Program-made: the position numbers and the translations under genes
Origin: Abditibacteriota bacterium
GTDB lineage: Bacteria > Armatimonadota > UBA5829
NCBI GenBank assembly: GCA_017958015.1
Contig: JAGDDM010000253.1
Coordinates: 1-10,702 of the forward strand
Direction: 5' to 3'
DNA: 10,702 nt
The notes under the pieces: generated by a model
The model's database searches: none
The model's input: the letters and a program-made list of their open reading frames with translations, nothing else
What the model was told of the DNA's origin: nothing
Part shown: positions 1-6,493 of the stretch, piece after piece
Numbering within the stretch: the stretch's first letter is position 1
Layout: each line of letters begins with the position of its first letter

Positions 1-163
1 GCTCGTCTATCACTTTCTGTATGGCGTCCGCCACGTCAACTTTGCCGTTGGCTTTAACCTTAAAATCCGTAACGTTGATAAAGTCCGTATTCTTCGCCTT
101 GGCGAATAGGGGGACGGAGGCGAGGACCGCCGCCATGAGTGTTATTATAATCGTTTTCTTCAT
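1..163 (-). CDS. Secreted beta-helix paralog, N-terminal part (runs off left edge)
   Basis: This is the first 54 codons of a protein whose remainder lies outside the window. The start is the ATG at 161-163 on the minus strand, five bases after the stop of the upstream paralog. The N-terminus is a signal peptide: MKK, then a hydrophobic stretch, then PLFA before a probable cleavage site. After it comes VTDFKVKANGKVDVADAIQ, which lines up with the opening of the two upstream paralogs and with the Pectate_lyase_3 family pattern (VTDYGAxxDGxTDxxxAI). It is therefore the third member of a tandem family, probably exported and probably a right-handed beta-helix. Its substrate and activity are unknown. 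Whether it is full length cannot be seen. The family call rests on close similarity to the neighbours. Confidence 0.85.
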   Translation of the reverse strand, partial: MKKTIIITLMAAVLASVPLFAKAKNTDFINVTDFKVKANGKVDVADAIQKVIDE

Positions 164-168
164 TTTGT

Positions 169-1296
169 TTACCACCCGGATTCTTCGAGGATTTTACCGT
201 CAAGATAATCTCTTACGGCTTCCTTTTCTTTGTTGTTCATGAGTTTTTCGTCCGTACGAAGACCGCTTACGATACCGCCGCCGCCGGGCTCATCCACCAG
301 AAGCACCGTGTTTAAGGGGTCCGGTTTGACGAAGCTCACGGTGAGGTTGGTAACGAAGGCCAGGAACTTGCCCTTGGCGTGTATTGCCGTGTGGGGGTGT
401 CCGGCCGTGTAATCGTACCAGTAGCAGAAGCAGTTTTTAATGACGCCGGTGGAAGAGCCCGCCGTGTCGAACTCAAAGGCCGTGGAGAACTGGTCGCCGT
501 AGCAAAACTCGAACCAGTTGTTGCAGATTTTGCTGTTAATTTTGAAAGCCACGCTCTTTGTGTAGTCCGGCGAGGGACCTTTGCTCCACCAAATGAAGAG
601 GGGGTGGATGTTCCTGAAGTTGTTTCCGCCGCCTATAACGTAAACGCCGGTGTAGACATCGGCTATGCGCATATTGCTGAAAGTGTTGTCGTTGCCGTCA
701 ACCTGAAGTCCCACGGAGTCCGCCGCGCCGGTACCGACTATGTTTACGTCGCTGATGTCGGCGTCGGAGGAGCCGCCGTTGGCTCCCCATTTAAGGTGGA
801 TGCCCCGTTTTACGTTCTTTATCGAAACGCCTTTGATTACGGATTCTCTGCCGCTGTCTATGGATATGGCGGTAACGCTGCGGTCGGTCATCTTCTCGAC
901 GCCGCCGTCGATGATGCCGCCGGTGAAGGAATAGTTGCTGCCGGCCAGGCGGATGTTGTTGGCTTCTTCTTTGGCGCCCAGGCGGATCATGGCGTCATCG
1001 CTGTCCCAGCCGGGAGCGGCTTTTATGACGGCGTAGTTCGAAAGTTTGAAATCCGTGCTTCTCTCCGGAGCGGCGGAGGTGACGATTGATTTCGATATGA
1101 GATAGGTGCCGTCCGGGAAGTAGAGGGCGCGGCCGGGATTTTCGTCGATGAGTTTCTGGAGACCTTCGGTCACGTCGGTGACTCCGTCCGCCTTCACGTA
1201 GTCCGTGACGACGATATAGTCCTTATTGATTGACTTCGCCCACAGGGGAGCCGCGGCGAGTACGGCCGCGATGGCGAGGATAATATGTTTCTTCAT
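169..1296 (-). CDS. Secreted Pectate_lyase_3-like beta-helix protein
   Basis: A 375-residue protein, second in a tandem array. Residues 1-20 form a signal peptide ending PLWA, followed by KS, so it is exported. Residues 28-75 carry the N-terminal Pectate_lyase_3 pattern (IVVTDY, DGVTDV, then YFPDGTYLISKSI), although one residue is missing around the usual GxxxDG turn. The middle has regular short beta-strand segments (GSNYSFTGGIIDGG, VSIKNVKRGI, VNIVGTG), as expected of a right-handed parallel beta-helix. The C-terminal third has an unusual aromatic and cysteine patch, NCFCYWYDY (288-296), followed by PHTAIHAKGKF (301-311); both recur in the paralog. The start is backed by AAGGAG eight bases upstream, merged with the stop of the preceding gene. 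I see no convincing GH28 catalytic Asp set, so enzyme activity is unproven. Polysaccharide binding or cleavage is inferred. Confidence 0.9.
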   Translation of the reverse strand: MKKHIILAIAAVLAAAPLWAKSINKDYIVVTDYVKADGVTDVTEGLQKLIDENPGRALYFPDGTYLISKSIVTSAAPERSTDFKLSNYAVIKAAPGWDSDDAMIRLGAKEEANNIRLAGSNYSFTGGIIDGGVEKMTDRSVTAISIDSGRESVIKGVSIKNVKRGIHLKWGANGGSSDADISDVNIVGTGAADSVGLQVDGNDNTFSNMRIADVYTGVYVIGGGNNFRNIHPLFIWWSKGPSPDYTKSVAFKINSKICNNWFEFCYGDQFSTAFEFDTAGSSTGVIKNCFCYWYDYTAGHPHTAIHAKGKFLAFVTNLTVSFVKPDPLNTVLLVDEPGGGGIVSGLRTDEKLMNNKEKEAVRDYLDGKILEESGW

Positions 1297-1308
1297 TCGC
1301 TTTACTCC

Positions 1309-2433
1309 TTATTTGTAGCCGCAGACGGTGCCGACGAGGTACTTTTCGTAGGCTTCCTGTTCTTTATTGTTGAGGTGGTCGATATTTGTTCTCAAGTTCT
1401 TTATGGCACCGCAGCCGCCGGGCTCGTCTTCGAGAAGAACGGTATTTAAGGGCTTCGTGCTGCCGTAGCCGACGGTGAAGTCGGTTATACCGGTCATAAA
1501 CTTGCCCTTGGCGTGTATGGCGGTGTGGGGCACGCCCTCGTCGTAGTTGTACCAGAAGCAGAAGCAGTTGCTCATCATGCAGTTCGAGGCGAAGGTGCTC
1601 TCGAACTCGAAGCCGGTGGCGAACTGATCGCTGTAGCAGTATATGAATGTGTGGGTTCCGCTGTCTTTGCCGACTTTGAAGCCCACACTTTTTTCGTAGG
1701 CCGGTGTCCGCCGACCCCACCAATAGCAGAAGAGGGGGTGTATGTTATAGAGAATATCGGCGCCGCCGCTTTTGATGTAAACGCCGGTGTATACGTCGGC
1801 GATGCGCATGTTGGTGAGGGTGTTGTCGCCGCCCTCAATGATGACGCCCACGGCGTCGGGAACGCAGGTTCCCACAATGTTCACGTCCCTGATGTCCGCG
1901 TCGGAGGAGCCGCCGTTGGCCCCCCATTTGATGCGGATTCCCAGCTTCACGTGCTTTATCGACACGTCTCTTATGAAGCTTTCTCTGCCGCTGTCGATTG
2001 AGACGCCGACAACCTCACGGTCGCGCATCCTCTCGACATTGCCGTCGATTACGCCGCCGGTGAGACCGTAGTTGCTGCCGTTAATTTTGATGCTGTTGAA
2101 GGGGTCTTTGCCTCCGAGGCGGATCATGGCTTCGGAGCTGCTCCAATCGGGCGCAGCTTTAATCACGGCGTAGTTTGACAGCCGCAAATCGACGCTCTTT
2201 TTCGGGTCAGCGGGGGTGCATATTGATTTGGAAATAAGATATGTGCCGTCCGGGAAGTAGATGGTGCGGTTGGGATGTTTGTCGATAACCCTTTGAATGG
2301 CGTCGGACACATCCGTCTTGCCGTCGTTTGCCACTCCGTAGTCGGTGACAACGATACGGTCTTTATTTTTCGCCCACAGCGGTGAAACGGCCAAAGCCGC
2401 CGCTATGAGCAGAACCGGTATGTACTTTCTCAT
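1309..2433 (-). CDS. Secreted Pectate_lyase_3-like beta-helix protein, first gene of the array
   Basis: A 374-residue protein and the promoter-proximal member of the array. The frame is open upstream to 2460, but the ATG at 2431-2433 is preferred: it has AAAGGAG six bases upstream and begins a clean signal peptide (MRKYIPVLLI through SPLWA, about residues 1-21). Residues 27-46 match the Pectate_lyase_3 opening well (IVVTDYGVANDGKTDVSDAI), followed by YFPDGTYLISKSI. Against the next gene, 52 of 72 residues are identical over the central block that contains WGANGGSSDADI and NMRIADVYTGVY. The patch NCFCFWYNY and the PHTAIHAKGKF motif are also shared. The fold is expected to be a secreted right-handed beta-helix acting on carbohydrate outside the cytoplasm. 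Substrate and catalytic residues cannot be assigned. Confidence 0.9.
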   Translation of the reverse strand: MRKYIPVLLIAAALAVSPLWAKNKDRIVVTDYGVANDGKTDVSDAIQRVIDKHPNRTIYFPDGTYLISKSICTPADPKKSVDLRLSNYAVIKAAPDWSSSEAMIRLGGKDPFNSIKINGSNYGLTGGVIDGNVERMRDREVVGVSIDSGRESFIRDVSIKHVKLGIRIKWGANGGSSDADIRDVNIVGTCVPDAVGVIIEGGDNTLTNMRIADVYTGVYIKSGGADILYNIHPLFCYWWGRRTPAYEKSVGFKVGKDSGTHTFIYCYSDQFATGFEFESTFASNCMMSNCFCFWYNYDEGVPHTAIHAKGKFMTGITDFTVGYGSTKPLNTVLLEDEPGGCGAIKNLRTNIDHLNNKEQEAYEKYLVGTVCGYK

Positions 2434-2439
2434 ACAATA

Positions 2440-2446
2440 CTCCTTT
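2440..2446 (-). promoter_or_regulatory. Ribosome binding site that fixes the start at 2433
   Basis: The minus strand reads AAAGGAG, six bases before the ATG at 2431-2433. No comparable site precedes the upstream in-frame start at 2460, so the shorter protein with its intact signal peptide is preferred. Confidence 0.8.
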
Positions 2447-2464
2447 ATATTTCGATACAAATAT

Positions 2465-2494
2465 ATTATAACTTATAACATCGGGTTAGGTAAA
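2465..2494 (-). promoter_or_regulatory. Sigma70-like promoter for the beta-helix array
   Basis: On the minus strand a perfect -10 box TATAAT (2465-2470) is preceded at 18 bases by TTTACC (2489-2494), a four-of-six match to the -35 consensus. Transcription would begin near 2458, giving a leader of about 25 bases. The -10 box overlaps a direct doublet TTATAA-C-TTATAA (2466-2478), which could be chance in such AT-rich DNA or a regulator site. Confidence 0.55.
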
Positions 2495-2507
2495 GTGTTT
2501 TTTGATA

Positions 2508-2537
2508 TTGTTTTGATTTGGGGAAATATGGTATAAT
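2508..2537 (+). promoter_or_regulatory. Extended -10 promoter for the plus-strand operon
   Basis: A perfect TATAAT (2532-2537) carries the TGn extension (TG at 2529-2530), and TTGTTT (2508-2513) sits 18 bases upstream as a -35 box. The start point would be near 2544, about 30 bases before the first gene. It is divergent from the array promoter, and the two -35 boxes are only about 13 bases apart, so one bound protein could affect both. Confidence 0.6.
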
Positions 2538-2560
2538 ATGAATGTAAGTAAATAAGATTC

Positions 2561-2564
2561 GGAG
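2561..2564 (+). promoter_or_regulatory. Ribosome binding site that selects ATG 2573
   Basis: GGAG lies eight bases before the ATG at 2573-2575. A GTG at 2564-2566 in the same frame overlaps this site and so cannot use it. The shorter 107-residue protein is therefore the likely product. Confidence 0.65.
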
Positions 2565-2572
2565 TGTATGTA

Positions 2573-2896
2573 ATGAACCCCAACGAATATCAGAAACTGG
2601 CTCTTCGCACCGCCAACAAGGATCCCGAGTATCCCCGCATCATCAACGGCGTTTTGGGTCTGGCGGGAGAGGCCGGCGAGTGCGCCGACATAGTGAAAAA
2701 GCACCTTTTCCAGGGACACGAACTTAACAAGGAAAAGCTCCTCGACGAAATCGGCGACGTCCTTTGGTACTGCGCCTATTCCGCGGACGCTCTGGGACTT
2801 CGGCTTGAGGATATTATGCGGCACAATATCGACAAGCTGGCCAAACGCTATCCGGAAGGCTTCGCCGCCGACAAGAGCATCAACAGAAAGATATGA
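2573..2896 (+). CDS. MazG-like nucleotide pyrophosphohydrolase
   Basis: A 107-residue all-alpha NTP pyrophosphatase. The family's metal-binding signature ExxE...ExxD is visible as E33xxE36 in GEAGECAD and E59xxD62 in DEIGDVLWY; these acidic residues bind Mg2+ for hydrolysis of a nucleoside triphosphate to the monophosphate plus pyrophosphate. The length suits the short single-domain MazG-like class rather than the two-domain MazG of E. coli. The C-terminal KRYPEGF plus SINR tail is typical of this class. The natural substrate cannot be read from sequence: canonical (d)NTPs, dUTP/dCTP or damaged nucleotides are all possible. It is first in the operon and overlaps thyX by ATGA, so translation is probably coupled. 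A supply of dUMP to ThyX is an attractive but unproven role. Confidence 0.9.
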   Translation: MNPNEYQKLALRTANKDPEYPRIINGVLGLAGEAGECADIVKKHLFQGHELNKEKLLDEIGDVLWYCAYSADALGLRLEDIMRHNIDKLAKRYPEGFAADKSINRKI

Positions 2897-3501
2897 GAGT
2901 AATCGCTCCCACGGCCCGTTTTGAGGACGAAATAGACGGCGCCGCCATCATCAAAAAGATTGAGCTCTGCGGCAGAGTATGCTACAAAAGCGAGGATAAG
3001 ATTAAAGCCGACAGCGCGGGCGAGTTTGTCCGCAAGATTATCGCTCGCGGCCACGAGTCGGTTCTTGAGCATGTGTCTCTTACGGCCCGCTTCATCTGCG
3101 ACAGAGGCGTCACCCACGAAATCGTCCGCCACCGCATAGCGTCCTATTCTCAGGAGTCCACCCGCTACTGCAACTACGGCGGCGGGGAAGTGGTATTCAT
3201 AAAGCCCTGCTTCTGCGAGGAAGGCTCCCCGGAGTACGAGGTGTGGCACGAGGCCTGCCGTTTGTCGGAAGAGTATTACAACAAAATGCTGGAAATGGGC
3301 ATGACTCCCCAGCTTGCCCGTTCCGTTCTTCCCAACAGTTTGAAGACGGAGCTTATCATGACGGCGAACCTGCGGGAGTGGCGGCACTTCTTCAAACTCC
3401 GTCTCTCTTCCGGAGCCCACGTTCAGATGCGGGAAGTGGCGCGGATTCTCTGTGATGAGGCGAAGAGCAAGATTCCGGTCATTTTCGACGATATAAAATA
3501 G
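2893..3501 (+). CDS. thyX: Flavin-dependent thymidylate synthase ThyX
   Basis: A 202-residue cytoplasmic enzyme that methylates dUMP to dTMP using methylenetetrahydrofolate as the carbon donor, with FAD and NADPH as reductants. The ThyX signature RHRxxSxxxxSxR is present as RHRIASYSQESTR (79-91). Upstream, GHESVLEH (53-60) is the conserved His/Glu segment near the flavin. Downstream, ARSVLPNSL (142-150), NLREWRHFF (159-167) and HVQMREVA (176-183) match the dUMP and flavin binding core, with R180 in the position of the substrate-binding arginine. It is slightly shorter than the usual 220-260 residues but has all core motifs. ThyX lets the cell make dTMP without ThyA and lowers the need for dihydrofolate reductase. 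No thyA is in the window. The ATG overlaps the stop of the MazG-like gene. Confidence 0.96.
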   Translation: MRVIAPTARFEDEIDGAAIIKKIELCGRVCYKSEDKIKADSAGEFVRKIIARGHESVLEHVSLTARFICDRGVTHEIVRHRIASYSQESTRYCNYGGGEVVFIKPCFCEEGSPEYEVWHEACRLSEEYYNKMLEMGMTPQLARSVLPNSLKTELIMTANLREWRHFFKLRLSSGAHVQMREVARILCDEAKSKIPVIFDDIK

Positions 3502-3511
3502 GAGGTCAGTC

Positions 3512-3937
3512 ATGGATATGTGGGTCGGTTGGCTCATCGCCGCCGGTATTTTCCTCGTCGGTGAGATTATAAGCGTGGGTTTCATTCTCATGATGCCCGC
3601 CATCGCCGCTCTGATTGCCTGCGGAGCCGCCGGTTTGGGCGCGTCTCCCATATGGCAGATGGCGATATTCTGCGTCGCCACAACGATTCTTTTGCTGTTC
3701 ATCAGACCTCTCATGCGCAAAGCCTTCAGAGCCGAGACCGAGAACACCTCCGACGCGTTTACCGTCATCGGCAAAGAGGGCAGAGTCATCGAAACCGTTA
3801 CCGACGAGGGCGGAAAAGTTCTCGTTGACGGCGAGGTTTGGACAGCGGTAAGCGGGGAACCCATCGAGGTTGACGCCCGCGTTAAAGTTACGGAAATAAT
3901 CGGCGTGAAAGTCCGCGTCGAGAAAATTACATTATAA
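3512..3937 (+). CDS. NfeD-like membrane protein (short form)
   Basis: A 141-residue inner-membrane protein. Three hydrophobic segments lie at about residues 5-22, 24-44 and 47-66. They are followed by a charged linker (RPLMRKAF) and a soluble C-terminal OB-fold domain, about 78-141. That domain carries the family's pattern: a GKEGRV strand, then GKVLVDGEVWTAVS, then a V-K-V ending. This short form lacks the ClpP-like protease domain of long NfeD proteins. Such proteins are typically encoded beside SPFH/stomatin genes and are thought to help assemble flotillin-like membrane domains, which matches the next gene. AGGAGG overlaps the thyX stop and sits six bases before the ATG, giving a strong start. 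Confidence 0.9.
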   Translation: MDMWVGWLIAAGIFLVGEIISVGFILMMPAIAALIACGAAGLGASPIWQMAIFCVATTILLLFIRPLMRKAFRAETENTSDAFTVIGKEGRVIETVTDEGGKVLVDGEVWTAVSGEPIEVDARVKVTEIIGVKVRVEKITL

Positions 3938-3949
3938 GGAGTTATTTCA

Positions 3950-4894
3950 ATGGAAGCATTGGGCATTCTCGTAATCATCGTTTTTATCATCTGTTTCGCC
4001 AGCATCAAAGTGGTGCGGCAGGCGGAAGTGTACATTATCGAGCGTCTCGGTAAGTACCACAACACCGCCGGAGCGGGTATCAACTTCATCATTCCTTTCG
4101 TTGACAGAGTCCGCGCCGTGGTCAGCATCAAAACCCAGACTCTGGACATTCCGCCCCAGAACGTTATTACCAAAGACAACGTAACCATTACCGTTGACAA
4201 CGTTGTATTCTACCGCATCACCGATCCCGCCAGAGCCGTCTACGGAATCGAGTCTCTGAAGCGTGGTATCATGTACCTCGCCATCACCACCATCCGCGAC
4301 ATCGTGGGTAAGATGGACCTTGACCAGACTTTCAGTTCCCGTGACGTTATCAACGTTGAGCTTTGCCGGGTTCTGGACGAAGCCACCGACAAGTGGGGCT
4401 GCAAGGTTGAGCGCGTTGAGATTAAAGACATCAATCCGCCTACCGACATCAAGAACGCCATGGAAAAGCAGATGAACGCCGAGCGGAACAAGAGAGCTCT
4501 CATTCTCGAAGCCGAAGGTCAGCGCCAGAGCGCCATCACCGTGGCCGAGGGCGAAAAGCAGTCCAAGATTCTCGAGGCGGAAGCCCAGAAAGAGTCCAGC
4601 ATCCGCATCGCCGAAGGTCAGCGGCAGGCCAAGATTCTGGAAGCCCAGGGTGAAGCCGAAGCTATCCTCAATATCGCCAAAGCCAAGGCCGCGGAAATCG
4701 ACGCCGTGTACGCCGCCATCATGAACTCCAAGCCGGACGAGAAGCTGGTTGCTCTCAAGTCCCTTGAGGCTCTGAAAGAAGCCGCCAACGGCAAAGCCAA
4801 CAAGGTATTCATCCCCTTCGACGCCACCAAGACTCTGGGAGCTGTCGCCACTCTCGCGGAAATGAGCGACAAAGCGGGACTCCTGGGCAAATAA
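3950..4894 (+). CDS. SPFH/band 7 (stomatin-like, QmcA/paraslipin type) protein
   Basis: A 314-residue membrane-anchored scaffold protein. One N-terminal hydrophobic anchor (about 3-18) is followed by the band 7 domain: RQAEVYIIERLGKY (23-36), GINFIIPFVDRV (43-54), then TLDIPPQNVITKDNV with VDNVVFYRITDP. The segment LDQTFSSRDVIN and KWGCKVERVEIKDINPP (to about 164) are hallmark stomatin motifs. After this comes a long Ala/Glu-rich coiled coil (about 173-255) built of 11-residue repeats, then a short C-terminal tail. These proteins form large oligomers that organise membrane domains or regulate membrane proteases. Pairing with the NfeD-like gene 12 bases upstream supports this. AAGGAG eight bases upstream merges with the stop of the NfeD-like gene. 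The specific partner in this organism is unknown. Confidence 0.93.
   Translation: MEALGILVIIVFIICFASIKVVRQAEVYIIERLGKYHNTAGAGINFIIPFVDRVRAVVSIKTQTLDIPPQNVITKDNVTITVDNVVFYRITDPARAVYGIESLKRGIMYLAITTIRDIVGKMDLDQTFSSRDVINVELCRVLDEATDKWGCKVERVEIKDINPPTDIKNAMEKQMNAERNKRALILEAEGQRQSAITVAEGEKQSKILEAEAQKESSIRIAEGQRQAKILEAQGEAEAILNIAKAKAAEIDAVYAAIMNSKPDEKLVALKSLEALKEAANGKANKVFIPFDATKTLGAVATLAEMSDKAGLLGK
4496..4693 (+). repeat. Six 11-residue coiled-coil repeats inside the SPFH gene
   Basis: Residues 183-248 split into six units of 11: ALILEAEGQRQ, SAITVAEGEKQ, SKILEAEAQKE, SSIRIAEGQRQ, AKILEAQGEAE, AILNIAKAKAA. The DNA shows it too: the same 14-base string begins at 4511 and again at 4610, 99 bases (three units) apart. 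Hendecad repeats form coiled coils with little supertwist, as known for SPFH oligomers. Confidence 0.8.
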
Positions 4895-5566
4895 ATGAAA
4901 AAACTTATCGTATTCGGTGCCGGAGGCTTCGGTCGGGAGTTTATGTTCCTGGCGGAAGCCGGCCGGTACCGGTCATATCCTTTTGAGGAACACGAGATTC
5001 TGGGATTTGTCGACGACACGCCGGAACTGGCGGGTCAGGTTGTGAACGGCTATCCGGTTCTGGGCGACAGCGAATGGCTCAAGGCCTATCCGGAGCCGGT
5101 GGATGTGTTCTTGTGCGTGGGCATTCCCTCAGCCCGCAAAGCCATATACGAAAATCTGTCCGTGAACAAAAATCTCTCCTTCCCGCCGTATATCGCCTCG
5201 GAAGTCCTCGTGGCTCCCTCAACGGAGATCGGCGAAGGGGCTTTCATCGCCATGTTTACGGTGCTTACCATAAACACGAAAGTGGGGCGGTTTGTTCACA
5301 TTCACGGCAACAACTCCATCGGCCACGACTGCGTCCTTGAGGATTTCTGCACCCTCTATTCCAAGGTGAATATCTCCGGTTACACCCACGTTTGCGAAGG
5401 GGCGGAGATTTACTCTTCCGTCACCACCGTTCCCCACGTCACCGTCGGAAAGAACACAAAGGTGGCGGCCTGTGCCTGCGTCACCAAGGATTTGCCGGAC
5501 AACTGCCTGGCGGCGGGAGTGCCGGCGGTTATTAAGAAGTATTTCGATACGGAGCCGAAAAATTGA
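4895..5566 (+). CDS. PglD/NeuD-like sugar acyltransferase
   Basis: A 223-residue enzyme of the NeuD/PglD/VioB left-handed beta-helix group. The N-terminal Rossmann-like domain begins KKLIVFGAGGFGRE (2-15), the nucleotide-sugar binding end; GFVDD at 37-41 and VNGYPVLG at 50-57 are typical. From about residue 104 to 205 the protein consists of hexapeptide-type repeats that build the acyl-CoA binding helix. It has the IGHD motif with H144 as the likely catalytic base, and ends LAAGVPAVIKK. Members transfer acetyl or another acyl group from CoA to an amino or hydroxyl group of a nucleotide sugar or sialic acid. The VioA-like aminotransferase two genes downstream favours N-acylation of an amino sugar here. 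The ATG follows the SPFH stop directly, without a strong ribosome site, so coupling by reinitiation is likely. Confidence 0.88.
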   Translation: MKKLIVFGAGGFGREFMFLAEAGRYRSYPFEEHEILGFVDDTPELAGQVVNGYPVLGDSEWLKAYPEPVDVFLCVGIPSARKAIYENLSVNKNLSFPPYIASEVLVAPSTEIGEGAFIAMFTVLTINTKVGRFVHIHGNNSIGHDCVLEDFCTLYSKVNISGYTHVCEGAEIYSSVTTVPHVTVGKNTKVAACACVTKDLPDNCLAAGVPAVIKKYFDTEPKN

Positions 5567-6486
5567 GCGATGTCCTCGTAAGCGTGGATTGCATAACATA
5601 CAACCACGCGTCTTATATTCGCGACGCGCTGGAGGGAATACTGTCTCAGAACACGGATTTCGCCTTTGAAATCCTGGTTCACGACGACTGTTCCACCGAC
5701 GGCACGCAGGATATAATCCGCGAATACGAGGAAAAGTACCCGGACATCGTAAAACCCATATATCAGACGGAAAACCAATACAGCAGGGATTTGAAGTTCT
5801 ACGCCCGGTATCAGTTTCCCCGGGCTCAAGGCAAATATTTCGCCAGCTGCGAGGGGGACGACTATTGGACGGATCCGGACAAGCTGCGCGCCCAGGTTGA
5901 CTATATGGAGACCCACCCGGATTGCTCTTTTTGCATTCACGGGGCGGAGTTTGTGCGGCCCGACGGGGATTTGCTCCGCTATACCCACTTCGCCGACAGC
6001 GACAGAGACTTTGACCTTACCTATTTCATGCGGAACCGGGAAGAGTTTATGACCGCCACGCTGATGATACCCACACGGCTTCTCACGAACCTGCCCACAT
6101 GGTATTATCGGGCTCTCACCGGCGATACGCCCATTGCCCTCTACGCTCTCAGTCAGGGCTACGGGCATTACATCAACAGGATTATGTCCTGCTACCGTGT
6201 CGCGGCGCCGGGGTCGTGGTCCGCGAACACCGCGAAGCTTCCCCACGTGAACTTCGCCGCCTACAAGGCCAACCTCGCCCAGCTCTACGCGGCGGCGGAC
6301 GACTTTACGGGTTATAAACACCACGACGAAATGGTGAAACATGTAAACGAGCAGCTGCGGCGGACGGTGAAGAGGGCGGCCCTCGGCTTTGAAAACCTCT
6401 CGCCGGTGCGGCGGATTCAGCTTGCCCTTATGATTTGTTTCCCGGGCATATACAAAAAAATCAAAGGCGACAATATAATCGATTAG
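5563..6486 (+). CDS. Family 2 glycosyltransferase, TTG start
   Basis: A 307-residue inverting GT-A glycosyltransferase. The N-terminus shows the GT2 fold: VSVDCITYNHASYIRDAL (6-23), the nucleotide-binding VHDDCSTDGT (39-48), and EGDDYWTDPDKL (97-108), whose GDD is the DxD-like metal and sugar-phosphate site. The C-terminal part has basic and hydrophobic stretches but no clear transmembrane helix, so it is probably cytoplasmic or membrane-peripheral. The TTG at 5563 is chosen because GGAG (5551-5554) lies eight bases upstream and because the next ATGs fall beyond essential GT2 motifs. The TTG overlaps the acyltransferase stop TGA. It likely adds a sugar to a lipid-linked glycan, capsule or O-antigen-like chain; the sugar made by the neighbouring genes is the obvious candidate donor, by inference. 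Confidence 0.9.
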   Translation: MSDVLVSVDCITYNHASYIRDALEGILSQNTDFAFEILVHDDCSTDGTQDIIREYEEKYPDIVKPIYQTENQYSRDLKFYARYQFPRAQGKYFASCEGDDYWTDPDKLRAQVDYMETHPDCSFCIHGAEFVRPDGDLLRYTHFADSDRDFDLTYFMRNREEFMTATLMIPTRLLTNLPTWYYRALTGDTPIALYALSQGYGHYINRIMSCYRVAAPGSWSANTAKLPHVNFAAYKANLAQLYAAADDFTGYKHHDEMVKHVNEQLRRTVKRAALGFENLSPVRRIQLALMICFPGIYKKIKGDNIID

Positions 6487-6493
6487 GATTGAA

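Noticed and set aside
379..1089. A 236-codon open frame on the plus strand, antisense to the second beta-helix gene
   Set aside because: It lies wholly within a well-supported conserved gene, has valine/alanine/glycine-rich low-information sequence and no ribosome site. The matching antisense frame at 1513-2001 arises in the same way from the paralog.
2434..2460. Longer N-terminus for the first beta-helix gene (start at 2460)
   Set aside because: It would put nine charged or polar residues before the signal peptide and overlap the AAAGGAG site and predicted transcript start; the ATG at 2433 is better.
2564..2572. GTG start for the MazG-like gene at 2564
   Set aside because: The GTG overlaps the only ribosome site; ATG 2573 is eight bases from it and begins the usual family N-terminus.
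2848..4200. A 450-codon minus-strand open frame across thyX and the NfeD-like gene
   Set aside because: It spans two recognisable genes and their ribosome sites, and its translation shows no family features. GC-rich codons simply leave few stops on the other strand.
5410..6342. A 310-codon minus-strand open frame antisense to the acyltransferase and glycosyltransferase genes
   Set aside because: The sense strand carries clear PglD-like and GT2 motifs and coupled starts; the antisense product resembles nothing I know.
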